A DNA stretch of 64,000 bases from contig UQLB01000003.1 of assembly GCA_900541725.1 (NCBI GenBank), forward strand, positions 58,013 to 122,012, written 5' to 3'. Made by a program: the position numbers and the translations under genes. Below, piece by piece: positions 53,011-64,000 of the stretch. Source of the DNA: an uncultured Collinsella sp. (GTDB taxonomy: Bacteria > Actinomycetota > Coriobacteriia > Coriobacteriales > Coriobacteriaceae). The notes under the pieces are model-generated. The model ran no database searches and was not told the DNA's origin. It saw only the letters and a list, made by a program, of their open reading frames with translations. Within the stretch, counting starts at the first letter, position 1. Every line of letters starts with the position of its first letter.

Positions 53011-53039
53011 CAGGGGCGCTCTCCAAGAGAGCGCCCCTG
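53011..53039 (-). terminator. Terminator of the transketolase genes
   Basis: CAGGGGCGCTCT pairs exactly with AGAGCGCCCCTG (5-nt loop); on the minus strand TTTC follows. Confidence 0.7.
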
Positions 53040-53087
53040 CCGGGTTTCCATAGTTCTGGCGAAGCAGTCCTTGAGATCCGCCTTGCC

Positions 53088-54029
53088 TTATGCCAAGAAC
53101 TCCTTGGTGGTCGCCACGATGTTGGCGGCGTCCAGGCCATACTTGTGCAAGAGCTCGGCACCCGGGCCAGACTCACCGAAGGTGTCGTTGACACCGATCT
53201 TCTTGAGCGGCGTCGGGCACTGCTCGCACAGGACGTCGGCAACGGCGCTGCCCAGGCCGCCGATCACGGAGTGCTCCTCGACGGTCACGACGTGGCCGGT
53301 CTTGGTGGCGCTCTTGACGATCAGGTCGGCGTCGATGGGCTTGATGGTGTGCATGTTGATGACCTCGGCGTCGATGCCCTCGGCAGCGAGCTGCTCGGCG
53401 GCCTCGAGAGCCTCGCCGACCATCAGGCCGCAGGCGACGATGGTCACATCGGCGCCCTCGCGCATGACAATGCCCTTACCCAACTCGAACTTGTAGGTCT
53501 CGGGATCGTTGATAACCGGCGAGGCCAGACGGGCAAAGCGCATGTACACCGGACCGTCGCACTCGTAGGCGGCGCGCGTTACGGCGCGGGCCTCGACGTC
53601 GTCGGCAGGAACGATCACAGTCATGCCGGGGATGACGCGCATGAGGGCAATATCCTCGCAGCACTGGTGCGTGGCGCCATCCTCGCCCACCGAGATACCG
53701 GCATGCGTGGCACCGATCTTAACGTTGAGGTGCGGGTAGCCGATGGAGTTGCGGACCTGCTCAAAGGCGCGACCGGCAGCGAACATGGCAAAGGTGCTCG
53801 CGAAGGCAACGCGGCCGGTGGTCGCGATACCGGCGGCGACGCCCATCAGGTTGCTCTCGGCAATGCCCACATCAAAGAAACGATCGGGGCAGGCGGCCTT
53901 GAACTTGCCGGTCTGCGTTGCGGCAGCCAGGTCGGCATCGAGGACCACAAAGTCGTCGTGCTCGTTGGCGAGCTCGACGAGGGCCTCGCCGTAGCTTACG
54001 CGCGTGGCGATTTTTTTGACGTCTGCCAT
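53088..54029 (-). CDS. Transketolase, C-terminal subunit
   Basis: 313 residues, corresponding to the pyrimidine-binding and C-terminal domains. It contains FFDVGIAESNLMGVAAGIA (catalytic Glu), the EDGATHQCCEDIALMRVIPG stretch, and VVTVEEHSVIGGLGSAV. It pairs with the N-terminal subunit to make a full ThDP enzyme of the non-oxidative pentose phosphate pathway. Its ATG follows the partner's stop by 1 nt with SD GAGAGGAG. Confidence 0.93.
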   Translation of the reverse strand: MADVKKIATRVSYGEALVELANEHDDFVVLDADLAAATQTGKFKAACPDRFFDVGIAESNLMGVAAGIATTGRVAFASTFAMFAAGRAFEQVRNSIGYPHLNVKIGATHAGISVGEDGATHQCCEDIALMRVIPGMTVIVPADDVEARAVTRAAYECDGPVYMRFARLASPVINDPETYKFELGKGIVMREGADVTIVACGLMVGEALEAAEQLAAEGIDAEVINMHTIKPIDADLIVKSATKTGHVVTVEEHSVIGGLGSAVADVLCEQCPTPLKKIGVNDTFGESGPGAELLHKYGLDAANIVATTKEFLA

Positions 54030-54030
54030 C

Positions 54031-54861
54031 CTAGAGCTCCTCTCCGGCGGCCGTGAGCTCTGCCATGGCCTGCTCAAACTGTTCATCGTTGGGGGCCTTG
54101 CCGTGCCAACCAACCTGGTTCTCCATAAAGGACACGCCCTTGCCCTTCAGGGTCTCGGCGATAATGGCGGTCGGCTGCCCCTTGGTGGCGCGAGCCTCGG
54201 CAAAGGCGGCGCGGATCTGGTCGAAGTCGTTGCCGTCGGCGAGCTCCACCACGTGGAACTTGAACGCGCGGAACTTGTCGGCGAGCGGCATGGGGTCGTT
54301 GACCTCCTCGACGGGGCCGTCGATCTGCAGGCCGTTGTGGTCGACGATCACGCAGAGGTTATCGAGCTGCTGGTTGCCGGCAAACATGGCGGCCTCCCAG
54401 ACCTGGCCCTCCTCGCTCTCGCCATCGCCCAGCAGGGCGTACGTGCGGTAAGTATCGCCCCAGTGCTTGGCGGCAACCGCCATGCCCACGGCGGCGGAGA
54501 TGCCCTGGCCGAGCGAGCCGGTGGACATGTCGACGCCCGGGGTGTCATTCATGTTGGGGTGGCCCTGCAGGTGGCTGCCGATATGGCGCAGCGTCTCGAG
54601 ATCCTCCTTGGGGAAGAATCCGCGCTCGGCGAGCACGGCGTACAGGCCCGGAGCGCAATGGCCCTTGGAGAGCACAAAACGATCGCGGTCGGCCTTGCGG
54701 GGATCGGCCGGGTCGACGTTCATTTCCTCAAAGTACAGATAGGTCATGATGTCGGCAGCGCCGAGCGAACCGCCCGGATGGCCGGACTTGGCAGCGTGCA
54801 CGCCGGTGACGATGCCCTTCCTTACCTCGTTGGCAACCTTTTTGAGCTCTTCGTCGCTCAT
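54031..54861 (-). CDS. Transketolase, N-terminal (ThDP-binding) subunit
   Basis: 276 residues. AAKSGHPGGSLGAADIMTYL, LSKGHCAPGLYAVLA, and the ThDP/Mg motif LGDGESEEGQVWEAAMFAG...NLCVIVDHN are present. ThDP-dependent ketol transfer between sugar phosphates. ATG 54861 has AAAGGAAG 5 nt upstream. Upstream AT-rich DNA (54900-55068) holds the promoter, though no clear hexamers were fixed. Confidence 0.94.
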   Translation of the reverse strand: MSDEELKKVANEVRKGIVTGVHAAKSGHPGGSLGAADIMTYLYFEEMNVDPADPRKADRDRFVLSKGHCAPGLYAVLAERGFFPKEDLETLRHIGSHLQGHPNMNDTPGVDMSTGSLGQGISAAVGMAVAAKHWGDTYRTYALLGDGESEEGQVWEAAMFAGNQQLDNLCVIVDHNGLQIDGPVEEVNDPMPLADKFRAFKFHVVELADGNDFDQIRAAFAEARATKGQPTAIIAETLKGKGVSFMENQVGWHGKAPNDEQFEQAMAELTAAGEEL

Positions 54862-55068
54862 TGTGCCTTCCTTTCATCCTCATTAGACAAAATGCGCACG
54901 GCACCGAAGGTAATCCCAACACAGCCGCAATGCACGTACGTCATTCATTATGCTGGAAACTGATGGCTTTACCAGAGTTTTTATCATTATTTGAACAATT
55001 TAGCAGGCAGAACCGCTGATGAAACGGTTTATCAATGTGAACGTCTTTTGGATGGAACGCGGTCGACC

Positions 55069-55959
55069 CTACGCGCTAATGTCCTTGAATCCCTCGCCGA
55101 AGGCTTCCGTAACGTCAGCGACCGTCACAATGGCGTGAGGATCGCGCTCGCGCACGATCGTCTTGAGGGTATTGAGCTCTCGACGGCTCACGATGACCAT
55201 AATCACCGGCTTCTCGGCACCCGAATACATGCCAGTCGCCTTAAACTTGGTACAACCACGACCCAGGCCATACATGATATCGGCAGCGATATCAGGAAAC
55301 TTGTCCGAGATGATGAGTACCATACGGCGCTTGTTGCCACCATCGACCACGGCATCGATCACGTAGCCGCTAATGACCATCGAAAGGCCTGCATATAGTG
55401 CGTTTTCGATTGAAAAGACCGGAGCCGACAGCGCGCATACGGCAACATCGATCGCCATGACGGTCGAGCCCACCGGCAGCGAGGTGTTACGCGAGATGAT
55501 TTGGCCAATCGTGTCCGAGCCGCCGGTGTTGGCGCCGGCGCGCAACACCATGCCGTAACCGATGCCCGTTATAATGCCGCCCCACATGGCAGGGAGCATC
55601 AGGTCCGCATCCGCCAGAGGTGCTACAAACGGGGCGAACAGATCGGTAAAGAAGCCCAGCAGCACAAAGCCCGTCGCGGTCTGCACCACGTAGAACATGC
55701 CACCCTCGCGCATAACGACCAGCAACAGTAAGGCGTTCATCACGATCGTCTGAATACCAACGGGAAGCGATAGGCCGCGCGATGCGCCGACCGCCTGGAT
55801 AATAGTCGCAAGGCCCGTAACGCCACCGGCGGCAAGACCGTTGGGAATCAAAAACAGGTCGGTCGCGATGGCGGCCAAGGCGCACCCCAACATAATCTGG
55901 GGCAGGTCGTGAAAGAAGTTCATCGAAAGAATGCGCTTGATGTCCAGACGATATGCCAT
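55069..55959 (-). CDS. YitT family membrane protein (DUF2179)
   Basis: 296 residues. Five N-terminal spans (GCALAAIATDLFLIPNGLAA, GGIITGIGYGMVLRAGANTG) and a cytoplasmic DUF2179 domain (VMVIVSRRELNTLKTIVRER-like, IVTVADVTEAFGEGF). The family has no settled function. ATG 55959 follows GAGGGAGG by 4 nt. The T-run of the prfB terminator runs straight into this SD, so its own mRNA must pass through the hairpin unless a promoter is hidden there. Confidence 0.88.
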   Translation of the reverse strand: MAYRLDIKRILSMNFFHDLPQIMLGCALAAIATDLFLIPNGLAAGGVTGLATIIQAVGASRGLSLPVGIQTIVMNALLLLVVMREGGMFYVVQTATGFVLLGFFTDLFAPFVAPLADADLMLPAMWGGIITGIGYGMVLRAGANTGGSDTIGQIISRNTSLPVGSTVMAIDVAVCALSAPVFSIENALYAGLSMVISGYVIDAVVDGGNKRRMVLIISDKFPDIAADIMYGLGRGCTKFKATGMYSGAEKPVIMVIVSRRELNTLKTIVRERDPHAIVTVADVTEAFGEGFKDISA

Positions 55960-55971
55960 GCTGCCTCCCTC

Positions 55972-56000
55972 AAAAAAGCGCACCCAAACGGATGCGCTTT
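55972..56000 (-). terminator. Terminator of prfB abutting the yitT ribosome-binding site
   Basis: On the minus strand AAAGCGCA pairs with TGCGCTTT, with a TCCGTTTGGG loop, then T6 and immediately GAGGGAGG. The loop sequence CACCCAAACGGATGC is shared with the bL31 terminator at 60357. Confidence 0.85.
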
Positions 56001-56124
56001 GAACTTCTTCTTGTATTCGATTCTACCGATTCGCCGGACAAAAACCACCCCTGCGCAGGGTTTATTCTGGATACAAACCCGTCCAACCGTTGGGCTTAGC
56101 ATCGGCTTGAAACTGCCCGATGTT

Positions 56125-57272
56125 TTAGACCTCCGAGCCTTCTGCATCGGCGTTGCCGGTGGCCCAGCGATGGTAGCCAATAACAAACGGGTCCAGGTCG
56201 CCATCGTCAAGAACGGCCTCGACATTGCTGGTCTCCACGCCCGTGCGTAGGTCCTTGACCATCTGGTACGGGTAGAGCACGTAGCTGCGAATCTGGTTGC
56301 CAAAACCAATCGTGGTCTTGGGTCCGCGAATCTCATCCAGGGCCTCGGCGCGCTTCTCGAGCTCAATCTCGTACAGGCGAGCCTTGAGGATCTGCATGCA
56401 CGCGGCCTTGTTCTGGATCTGGCTGCGCTCGTTTTGGCAGGTGACCACAATGCCGCTGGGAAAATGCGTCACGCGCACGGCGGAGTCGGTGGTGTTGACG
56501 CCCTGGCCGCCCGGGCCGCTCGCGTGATACACGTCCACGCGGATATCGTCGGGATTGATCTCGATGTCGATATCGTCAGGCAGCACGGGGATGACCTCGA
56601 CGCCGGCAAACGTGGTCTGGCGGCGCTTCTTGTCGTCGGTGGGGCTAATGCGCACCAGACGGTGGACGCCGGCCTCGGCGCGCAGCATGCCAAACGCGTC
56701 CTTGCCCTCGACGGTAAAGGTCGCGCGATCGATGCCGATGACCTCGGCCGCGGGGCAGTCGTTAATCGTGACCTTCCAGCCGCGACGCTGGCAGTACTTC
56801 ATGTACATCTTAAAGAGCATGAAGGTCCAGTCCTGTGCCTCCAGGCCGCCCTGTCCGGGCTTGATGGTCACAATCGCGTCGCCGTGATCGAACTCACCGG
56901 TAAACCAGTTCGAAAGCTCGAGCTCGTCGATAGCGCGGGCCAGGCGTTCTGCCGTCGTGGCAGCCTCCTCGCGCAATGCGGCGGCATCGGGGTCGTCGCC
57001 CATCTCCTCGGCAAGCTCCAGCGCCGCGCGGGCGTCAGATAACTCGCCGCGCGCGGTGTCCACGGCAGCGATATCTTCCTTGGTACGCGCGATCTCCTCC
57101 ATGGTGGCACGGGCGGCGTCGGCGTCATCCCAAAAGCCAGGGGCAACACTTTTGGCCTCGAGCTCGGTCACACGGGTACGCTTCTCGTCCAGGTGGAGAT
57201 ACGACTCGACCTCGCCGAGCCGGTCCGCGAACGCGTCCAGCTCGGCGGGCGTTATCTCTAAAGCCTCAGCCA

Positions 57273-57273
<1 letters not shown>
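56125..57273 (-). CDS. prfB: Peptide chain release factor 2
   Basis: 382 residues. The GGQ motif (255-257, SGPGGQGVN) is intact. The stop-codon recognition tripeptide, SPF in E. coli RF2, reads SPT here (210-212, RISPTDDKKRR; codon ACC). The gene has no programmed +1 frameshift: the frame is continuous from ATG 57273. It starts at the last base of the secA stop (TAATG overlap), so both are translationally coupled. Confidence 0.95.
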
Positions 57274-60080
<2,807 letters not shown>

Positions 60081-60215
60081 GTGGTTTTCCTTTTTGGCCA
60101 TCGCCCACGCCGTGCAGCTGCGGGCGAGTTAAACACAGATGATTGTACTTTAGCCAAACAAGGCGCGGCCTATACGGTCGACCTCGACCGCCACGTAATA
60201 ACTACGACCCGACCG

Positions 60216-60250
60216 ACCTGCCAAAAAGGGACTGGTTTATTTTGGCAGGT
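60216..60250. repeat. ACCTGCCAAAA palindrome, second copy
   Basis: ACCTGCCAAAA (60216-60226) and TTTTGGCAGGT (60240-60250) are exact complements; the core is GGGACTGG-like. Partner of 48158-48195. Confidence 0.75.
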
Positions 60251-60281
60251 TTTATCTGGGAAAACGCCGTCACTCTGCCAT

Positions 60282-60348
60282 TTGGTGCAAACCAACCCGT
60301 CCCCTTCGCACCAATCTGGTGCAATGGGAACGGGTTAGCCTGCACCAA
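60282..60348. repeat. TTGGTGCA palindrome, long copy
   Basis: TTGGTGCAAACCAACCCGTC and its inverted partner (AACGGGTTAGCCTGCACCAA) flank an inner CGCACCAATCTGGTGC hairpin. The same family is at 15494 and 29914. 60081-60426 holds no gene. Confidence 0.75.
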
Positions 60349-60356
60349 TAAAAAGA

Positions 60357-60393
60357 AAAGGGCCGCGCACCCAAACGGATGCACGGCCCTTTT
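60357..60393 (-). terminator. Terminator of the bL31 gene
   Basis: On the minus strand AAAAGGGCCGTGCA pairs with TGCGCGGCCCTTTT (one mismatch), then CTTTTTATT. The loop is shared with the prfB terminator. Confidence 0.85.
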
Positions 60394-60426
60394 GCCATGA
60401 ATGCGAGCGATTCCTCGGCGAGCTAT

Positions 60427-60852
60427 TTACTCAGCAGCCTCGGTGGTCTCGGCCTCGGCAGCGGCCTCCTCGACGGGAGCCTCTGCGGGAGCCTCGGCGG
60501 CCTGCTTGGCAGCCTCCTCGGCAAACTTAGCAGCACGCTTGGCCTTCTCGGCAGCCTTAGCCTCAGCGGCGGCCTTGCGAGCGGCCTCGGCCTCAGCAGC
60601 CTTGGCAGCCTTGGCAGCCTTGGCCTCCTCGGCCTTCTTGAGCTGGGCGGCAGCGGCACCACCGAACTTGTCGGCGAAGCGCTGGACGCGTCCACCGGTG
60701 TCGACGAACTTCTGCTGGCCGGTGTAGAACGGGTGGCACTCGTTGCAAAGCTCAACCTTCATCTCGGACACGGTAGCGTGCGTCTTGAAGGTGTTGCCGC
60801 AGGAGCACGTCACCGTGCACTCGACATACTGGGGATGGATACCCTGCTTCAT
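60427..60852 (-). CDS. rpmE: Ribosomal protein bL31 with Ala/Lys/Glu-rich extension
   Basis: 141 residues; bL31 is normally ~70. The first ~65 are standard: MKQGIHPQYVECTVTCSCGN, FKTHATV, ELCNECHPFYTGQQKFVDTG, with a CxC and CxxC zinc site (zinc-binding C+ type). The C-terminal ~75 are an Ala/Lys/Glu-rich helix, ending PAEAPVEEAAAEAETTEAAE. bL31 bridges the ribosomal subunits. ATG 60852 has AAGGAG 7 nt upstream. A leader hairpin lies at 60903-60923. Confidence 0.93.
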   Translation of the reverse strand: MKQGIHPQYVECTVTCSCGNTFKTHATVSEMKVELCNECHPFYTGQQKFVDTGGRVQRFADKFGGAAAAQLKKAEEAKAAKAAKAAEAEAARKAAAEAKAAEKAKRAAKFAEEAAKQAAEAPAEAPVEEAAAEAETTEAAE

Positions 60853-60902
60853 GGTAGGACTCCTTATTGGTCAGGCGCTGGTTACCGATCAGCGCATAAG
60901 GC

Positions 60903-60923
60903 GTCTTGGTTTCCGACCAAGAC
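60903..60923 (-). promoter_or_regulatory. Leader hairpin upstream of bL31
   Basis: GTCTTGGT and ACCAAGAC are exact complements with a 5-nt loop, 51 nt before the bL31 ATG. It may be a leader control element. The rest of 60853-61158 holds no gene; a TACAAT at ~61093 may be the ACT gene's -10. Confidence 0.4.
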
Positions 60924-61158
60924 AACAAACTCGGCTATGGTACCACGGCGCCGCGCGTCCCACAAAAGGTTCACGGTCTTTGTGCAACGCGGCGTGACCA
61001 ACCGCAGCGGACACGCACCCTGTTGCCCCTTCTCCCATGTTGCAGACGTGTAACGCCGCAGTAAGCACACCCCTTTTGGCGCCAGACAGGTACAATGATG
61101 AACACTGTACCGTAGCGGAGCGCCCCGCGCGCACCGCAACCACGCGAAAGGGTTTCCC

Positions 61159-61446
61159 ATGGCCGAGATCTCGTCCTCCCGCATCGTCATCACCGTCCTT
61201 GGCAAGAACCGCCCCGGCATCGTCGCCGGCGTCACCCGCGTTTTGGGCGAGGCCAACGTCGACATCCGCGACATCACGCAGTCCATTATCGAGGACATCT
61301 TCACCATGACCATGCTGGCCGACACCGCCGAGTCCAAGCTCGACTTCGCCGAGCTGCAGAAGGCGCTGGCCGAGGCCGGCGAGCTTTCGGGCGTCAACGT
61401 GTCCATCCAGCGCGAGAACGTCTTTAACTTTATGTACCGCCTGTAG
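61159..61446 (+). CDS. ACT domain protein (UPF0237 type)
   Basis: 95 residues. VITVLGKNRPGIVAGVTRVL and EANVDIRDITQSIIEDIFTM match the single-ACT UPF0237 family, small ligand-binding regulators of unknown ligand. ATG 61159 follows AAAGGG by 6 nt. Citrate synthase starts 77 nt downstream on the same strand, so both may share a transcript. Confidence 0.88.
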   Translation: MAEISSSRIVITVLGKNRPGIVAGVTRVLGEANVDIRDITQSIIEDIFTMTMLADTAESKLDFAELQKALAEAGELSGVNVSIQRENVFNFMYRL

Positions 61447-61523
61447 CGAACAAGCCGCTCGGGGCAGCTTGACGTCATATCGTCCAAGCGCGCGGCCCCA
61501 AAGCGGACCGGAGAGGAGCGCGC

Positions 61524-62942
61524 ATGGCCTACGACGCCAAGAAAATCTACTACCGCTTCGACGATCACCTGAGCCGCCTGGTTCTGGATTACGAGGCGAG
61601 CCGTCAGATTTCGCCCGAAAGCGAAAACCTCTACCACGGCCTGCCGACCGCCCCGTACGACGAGGACCTGTTCGTCGAGCATAACGTCAAGCGCGGCCTG
61701 CGCAATGCCGACGGCTCGGGCGTGGTCGCGGGCCTTACCCGCATCTCGGACGTGCACGGCTACAACAAGGTCGACGGCAAAGTCGTGCCCGACCAGGGCA
61801 AGCTTACGCTGCGCGGCTATAGCATCGAGGACCTGGTCAACAACGCCCAGGCCGAGAACCGCTATGGCTACGAAGAGGTCGCCTATCTGCTCATCACGGG
61901 CTCTCTGCCCACCAAAGAAGAGCTTGACGGTTTTTGCGAACGTCTGGGCGCTTTTAGGCACCTGAGCGACGAGTACGTCCGCGAGTTCCCCATGACCACG
62001 GTGTCGTCGAGCATCATGAACGTGCTCCAGCGCGCCGTACTGCTGCTCTACGCCTTCGATGCCGAACCAGACGTGATCACGCCCGAGCACGAAATCGACG
62101 TCGCCATTTCCATGCTCGCACGTCTCCCGCGCATCGCCGCCTTCGCACACATGGCCTCGGTCGCCAAGCTTCGCGGCTCCGAGGTTCACGTGCCGCACCC
62201 CACGCCCGGCCTCTCCACCGCCGAGACCATCCTACAGGTCCTGCGCGGCGGCATGGCGTTCACCCGCGATGAGGCGATGCTGCTCGACGTTATGCTCATG
62301 CTGCATGCCGAGCACGGCGGCGGCAACAACTCCACCTTCGCTTGCCGCGTGCTGTCGTCTTCGGCCACCGACCCGTATTCCGCCTACGCCGCGGCTATCG
62401 GCTCGCTCAAGGGCCCGCGCCACGGCGGTGCCAATGCAAAGGTCGTGTCTATGCACGAGGACATCCGCGCGCATGTCTCCAACTGGGAGGACGAGGACGA
62501 GGTCGCGGCCTACCTGGGCAAGATTCTCGACAAGCAGGCCTTCGACGGCACGGGCCTCATCTACGGCATGGGCCACGCCGTCTATACGCTCAGCGACCCG
62601 CGCGCCGAGGTCTGCCGCCGTTACGCGCGCTCACTGGCAGCCAAGAAGGACTTGGGCGAAGAGTTCGCACTCATCGAACGCATCGAGCGCCTGGCACCCC
62701 AGGTCATGCGCGACCACGGCATGACCAAGCCCATCTGCGCCAACATCGACCTGTACACGGGCTTTATCTACAAGATGCTTGGCGTGCCCGAGACGCTCTT
62801 TACGCCGCTATTCGCCGTCGCCCGCATGGCCGGCTGGTCGGCACACCGCATGGAAGAGCTCTTCTGCGCGCATCGCATCATCCGCCCGGCATACCGTCCG
62901 GTGATCGAGCCGCTGGAATACAAGCCGCTCGCCGACCGCTAG
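61524..62942 (+). CDS. gltA: Citrate synthase
   Basis: 472 residues. Catalytic His and oxaloacetate motifs HAEHGGGNNSTF, GPRHGGANAKVV, GMGHAVYTLSDPR, and the C-terminal Asp region NIDLYTGFIYKMLGVP. It condenses acetyl-CoA and oxaloacetate. In an anaerobe this probably feeds 2-oxoglutarate for the GltBD reaction. ATG 61524 has GAGAGGAG 5 nt upstream. An N-terminal ~60-residue region before the usual core is longer than in E. coli. Confidence 0.94.
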   Translation: MAYDAKKIYYRFDDHLSRLVLDYEASRQISPESENLYHGLPTAPYDEDLFVEHNVKRGLRNADGSGVVAGLTRISDVHGYNKVDGKVVPDQGKLTLRGYSIEDLVNNAQAENRYGYEEVAYLLITGSLPTKEELDGFCERLGAFRHLSDEYVREFPMTTVSSSIMNVLQRAVLLLYAFDAEPDVITPEHEIDVAISMLARLPRIAAFAHMASVAKLRGSEVHVPHPTPGLSTAETILQVLRGGMAFTRDEAMLLDVMLMLHAEHGGGNNSTFACRVLSSSATDPYSAYAAAIGSLKGPRHGGANAKVVSMHEDIRAHVSNWEDEDEVAAYLGKILDKQAFDGTGLIYGMGHAVYTLSDPRAEVCRRYARSLAAKKDLGEEFALIERIERLAPQVMRDHGMTKPICANIDLYTGFIYKMLGVPETLFTPLFAVARMAGWSAHRMEELFCAHRIIRPAYRPVIEPLEYKPLADR

Positions 62943-62965
62943 GACGCGGACCGTTATAGAACTCG

Positions 62966-63005
62966 AGCGTGGCCAGGGCATCGCCGCCCTCGGCCACGCT
63001 TTTTA
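62966..63005 (+). terminator. Terminator of citrate synthase
   Basis: AGCGTGGCC-(A)-GGG and CCCT-C-GGCCACGCT form a long stem, followed by T5. Confidence 0.85.
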
Positions 63006-63029
63006 TGCCAGTAGAAAGGGCTGCATCAA

Positions 63030-63872
63030 ATGATTGTGTTTTCCGATATGGACGGAACGCTGCTGACGAGCGATAAGCAGATGAGCGACGCCACTTGGGC
63101 AATGCTCGACGAGCTCGCACGTCGTGGCATCGAGTTTGTTCCCTGCACGGGGCGTCCGCTGTCGGGCATCTTTGAGCCCCTTATCGCCCATCCCGCCGTG
63201 CACTACGCGGTCTGTGCCAACGGCGCCAGCGTCTGGCAGCTCGACGAGGATACGCCCACCGACGCCTCGCGCGCCACGTGCATCTTGAGCCGTCCGCTCG
63301 ACCGTGGCATTGCCCACCGCATCCATCGCATTGCCGCCGGCCACGATGTGACCTTCGATATCTTCGCGGATGGGCAGTGCTTCCTCCCCCGCTCGCTATA
63401 CGGGCGTCTGGATGAGTTCTGTGGCGGAGACCCCCACATCGCGGCTTCGCTCAAGCGCACACGAACACCGATCGACATGGATATCGACAGCAAGATCGAC
63501 GAGGTCGAGACGCTCGAACGCATCGCCATGTACTGGCACAACCCGGCCGATCGCGACGCCATCGCGGCGGCGCTCGACACGCTCGAAGGCATTGAGGTCA
63601 CACGTTCTTACGCCATGAATATCGAGGTCATGGGTGAGGGCGCCACCAAGGGAACGGCCCTCACGTGGCTATGCGAGCACCTGGACGAGCGTCTCGCCGA
63701 CGCCTGGGCATTCGGCGACAACATCAACGACATCCCCATGCTGCAGACAGCGGGCCACGGCATGGCCATGATCAACGGCGAGCCCGAGGACCGCGACGCC
63801 GCCGACGCCATCACCGAATACGACAACGACCACGACGGCATCGCCCGCACCATCATGGCCGCCCTCGCCTAG
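63030..63872 (+). CDS. HAD superfamily phosphatase (Cof type)
   Basis: 280 residues. Motif I FSDMDGTLL (nucleophile and acid Asp), a C2 cap typical of Cof-type hydrolases, and motif IV AFGDNINDIPML. They dephosphorylate small sugar or coenzyme phosphates in the cytoplasm; substrate unknown. ATG 63030 has AAAGGG upstream. It follows citrate synthase but is separated by a terminator. Confidence 0.92.
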   Translation: MIVFSDMDGTLLTSDKQMSDATWAMLDELARRGIEFVPCTGRPLSGIFEPLIAHPAVHYAVCANGASVWQLDEDTPTDASRATCILSRPLDRGIAHRIHRIAAGHDVTFDIFADGQCFLPRSLYGRLDEFCGGDPHIAASLKRTRTPIDMDIDSKIDEVETLERIAMYWHNPADRDAIAAALDTLEGIEVTRSYAMNIEVMGEGATKGTALTWLCEHLDERLADAWAFGDNINDIPMLQTAGHGMAMINGEPEDRDAADAITEYDNDHDGIARTIMAALA

Positions 63873-63904
63873 CAGCAGCAACCCGGCAGGGTAGCTAATT
63901 TGGG

Positions 63905-63952
63905 ACGGGGCTATTTTAGCTACCCGCTTATGGGGTAGCTAAAATAGCCCCA
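63905..63952. repeat. GGGGCTATTTTAGCTACCC palindrome
   Basis: GGGGCTATTTTAGCTACCC and GGGTAGCTAAAATAGCCCC are exact complements (19 bp) around a ~7-nt loop. A further partial copy (GGTAGCTAATTTGGGAC) begins at 63890. Confidence 0.8.
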
Positions 63953-63961
63953 TTACAGTTT

Positions 63962-63988
63962 GAGTCGTCCGAAAGGGCGGCTCTTTTC
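63962..63988 (+). terminator. Terminator of the HAD gene region
   Basis: AGTCGTCC-GAAA-GGGCGGCT stem (two G-U pairs) followed by CTTTTCC. Confidence 0.6.
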
Positions 63989-64000
63989 CGTTGCATGGTT

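Overview
The window is high-GC DNA (AT-rich only in some promoter regions) from what looks like a gut anaerobe of the Coriobacteriia, most likely Collinsella or a close relative. This is an inference from gene content: an [FeFe] hydrogenase with a flavin-oxidoreductase partner, a transketolase split into two genes, GltBD, rubredoxin with a flavin reductase, Actinobacteria-style secA-prfB and ftsE-ftsX order, an LPXTG surface protein, and very many short intergenic palindromes. No 16S gene or database search supports it here.

Layout. 1-9 kb: the 3' end of mnmA, a HipA-like kinase fused to a helix-turn-helix, an M42 aminopeptidase, an iron-type alcohol dehydrogenase, a DUF1275 membrane protein, ygiQ, a CPBP protease and a lone RelB/DinJ-type antitoxin. 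9-16.3 kb: one minus-strand run of four tightly packed genes (flavin oxidoreductase, [FeFe] hydrogenase, Tat/lipoprotein substrate-binding protein, fused permease-ATPase), preceded by a flavodoxin/ferredoxin-like protein. 16.9-26.5 kb: a DEAD-box helicase, an FHA protein, a membrane Ser/Thr kinase, and a large coiled-coil/CAP/LPXTG surface protein whose signal peptide is out of frame with the rest. 26.8-29.9 kb: copper operon copA-copZ-csoR behind a palindromic CsoR-type box. 30-36 kb: small membrane protein, amidohydrolase, a nuclease-like protein and a hypothetical protein embedded in palindrome arrays. 34.9-42.7 kb: gltBD divergent from an NRAMP transporter. 43-50.5 kb: rubredoxin, flavin reductase, smpB, a TPR-like protein, tRNA-Glu and tRNA-Gln, ArsC/Spx-like and VanZ-like proteins, a serine recombinase and RNase R. 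50.5-64 kb: ftsEX, split transketolase, YitT, prfB, secA, bL31, an ACT protein, citrate synthase and a HAD phosphatase.

How the parts fit. The hydrogenase run, citrate synthase, GOGAT, split transketolase and alcohol dehydrogenase describe fermentative redox and nitrogen metabolism. Rubredoxin, flavin reductase, copper export and the Mn/Fe transporter fit metal and oxygen stress handling in an anaerobe.

The most distinctive signal is non-coding. A palindromic element of exactly 57 bp occurs 14 times, only between genes. In tandem groups it repeats every 80-81 bp, so that a 16-mer appears in alternating orientation about every 40 bp. At least six other intergenic palindrome families are also present. 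The hydrogenase-transporter gene run, the shortened permease-ATPase fusion, an RF2 with an SPT instead of SPF motif, and a long N-terminal extension on FtsE are the main protein-level oddities.
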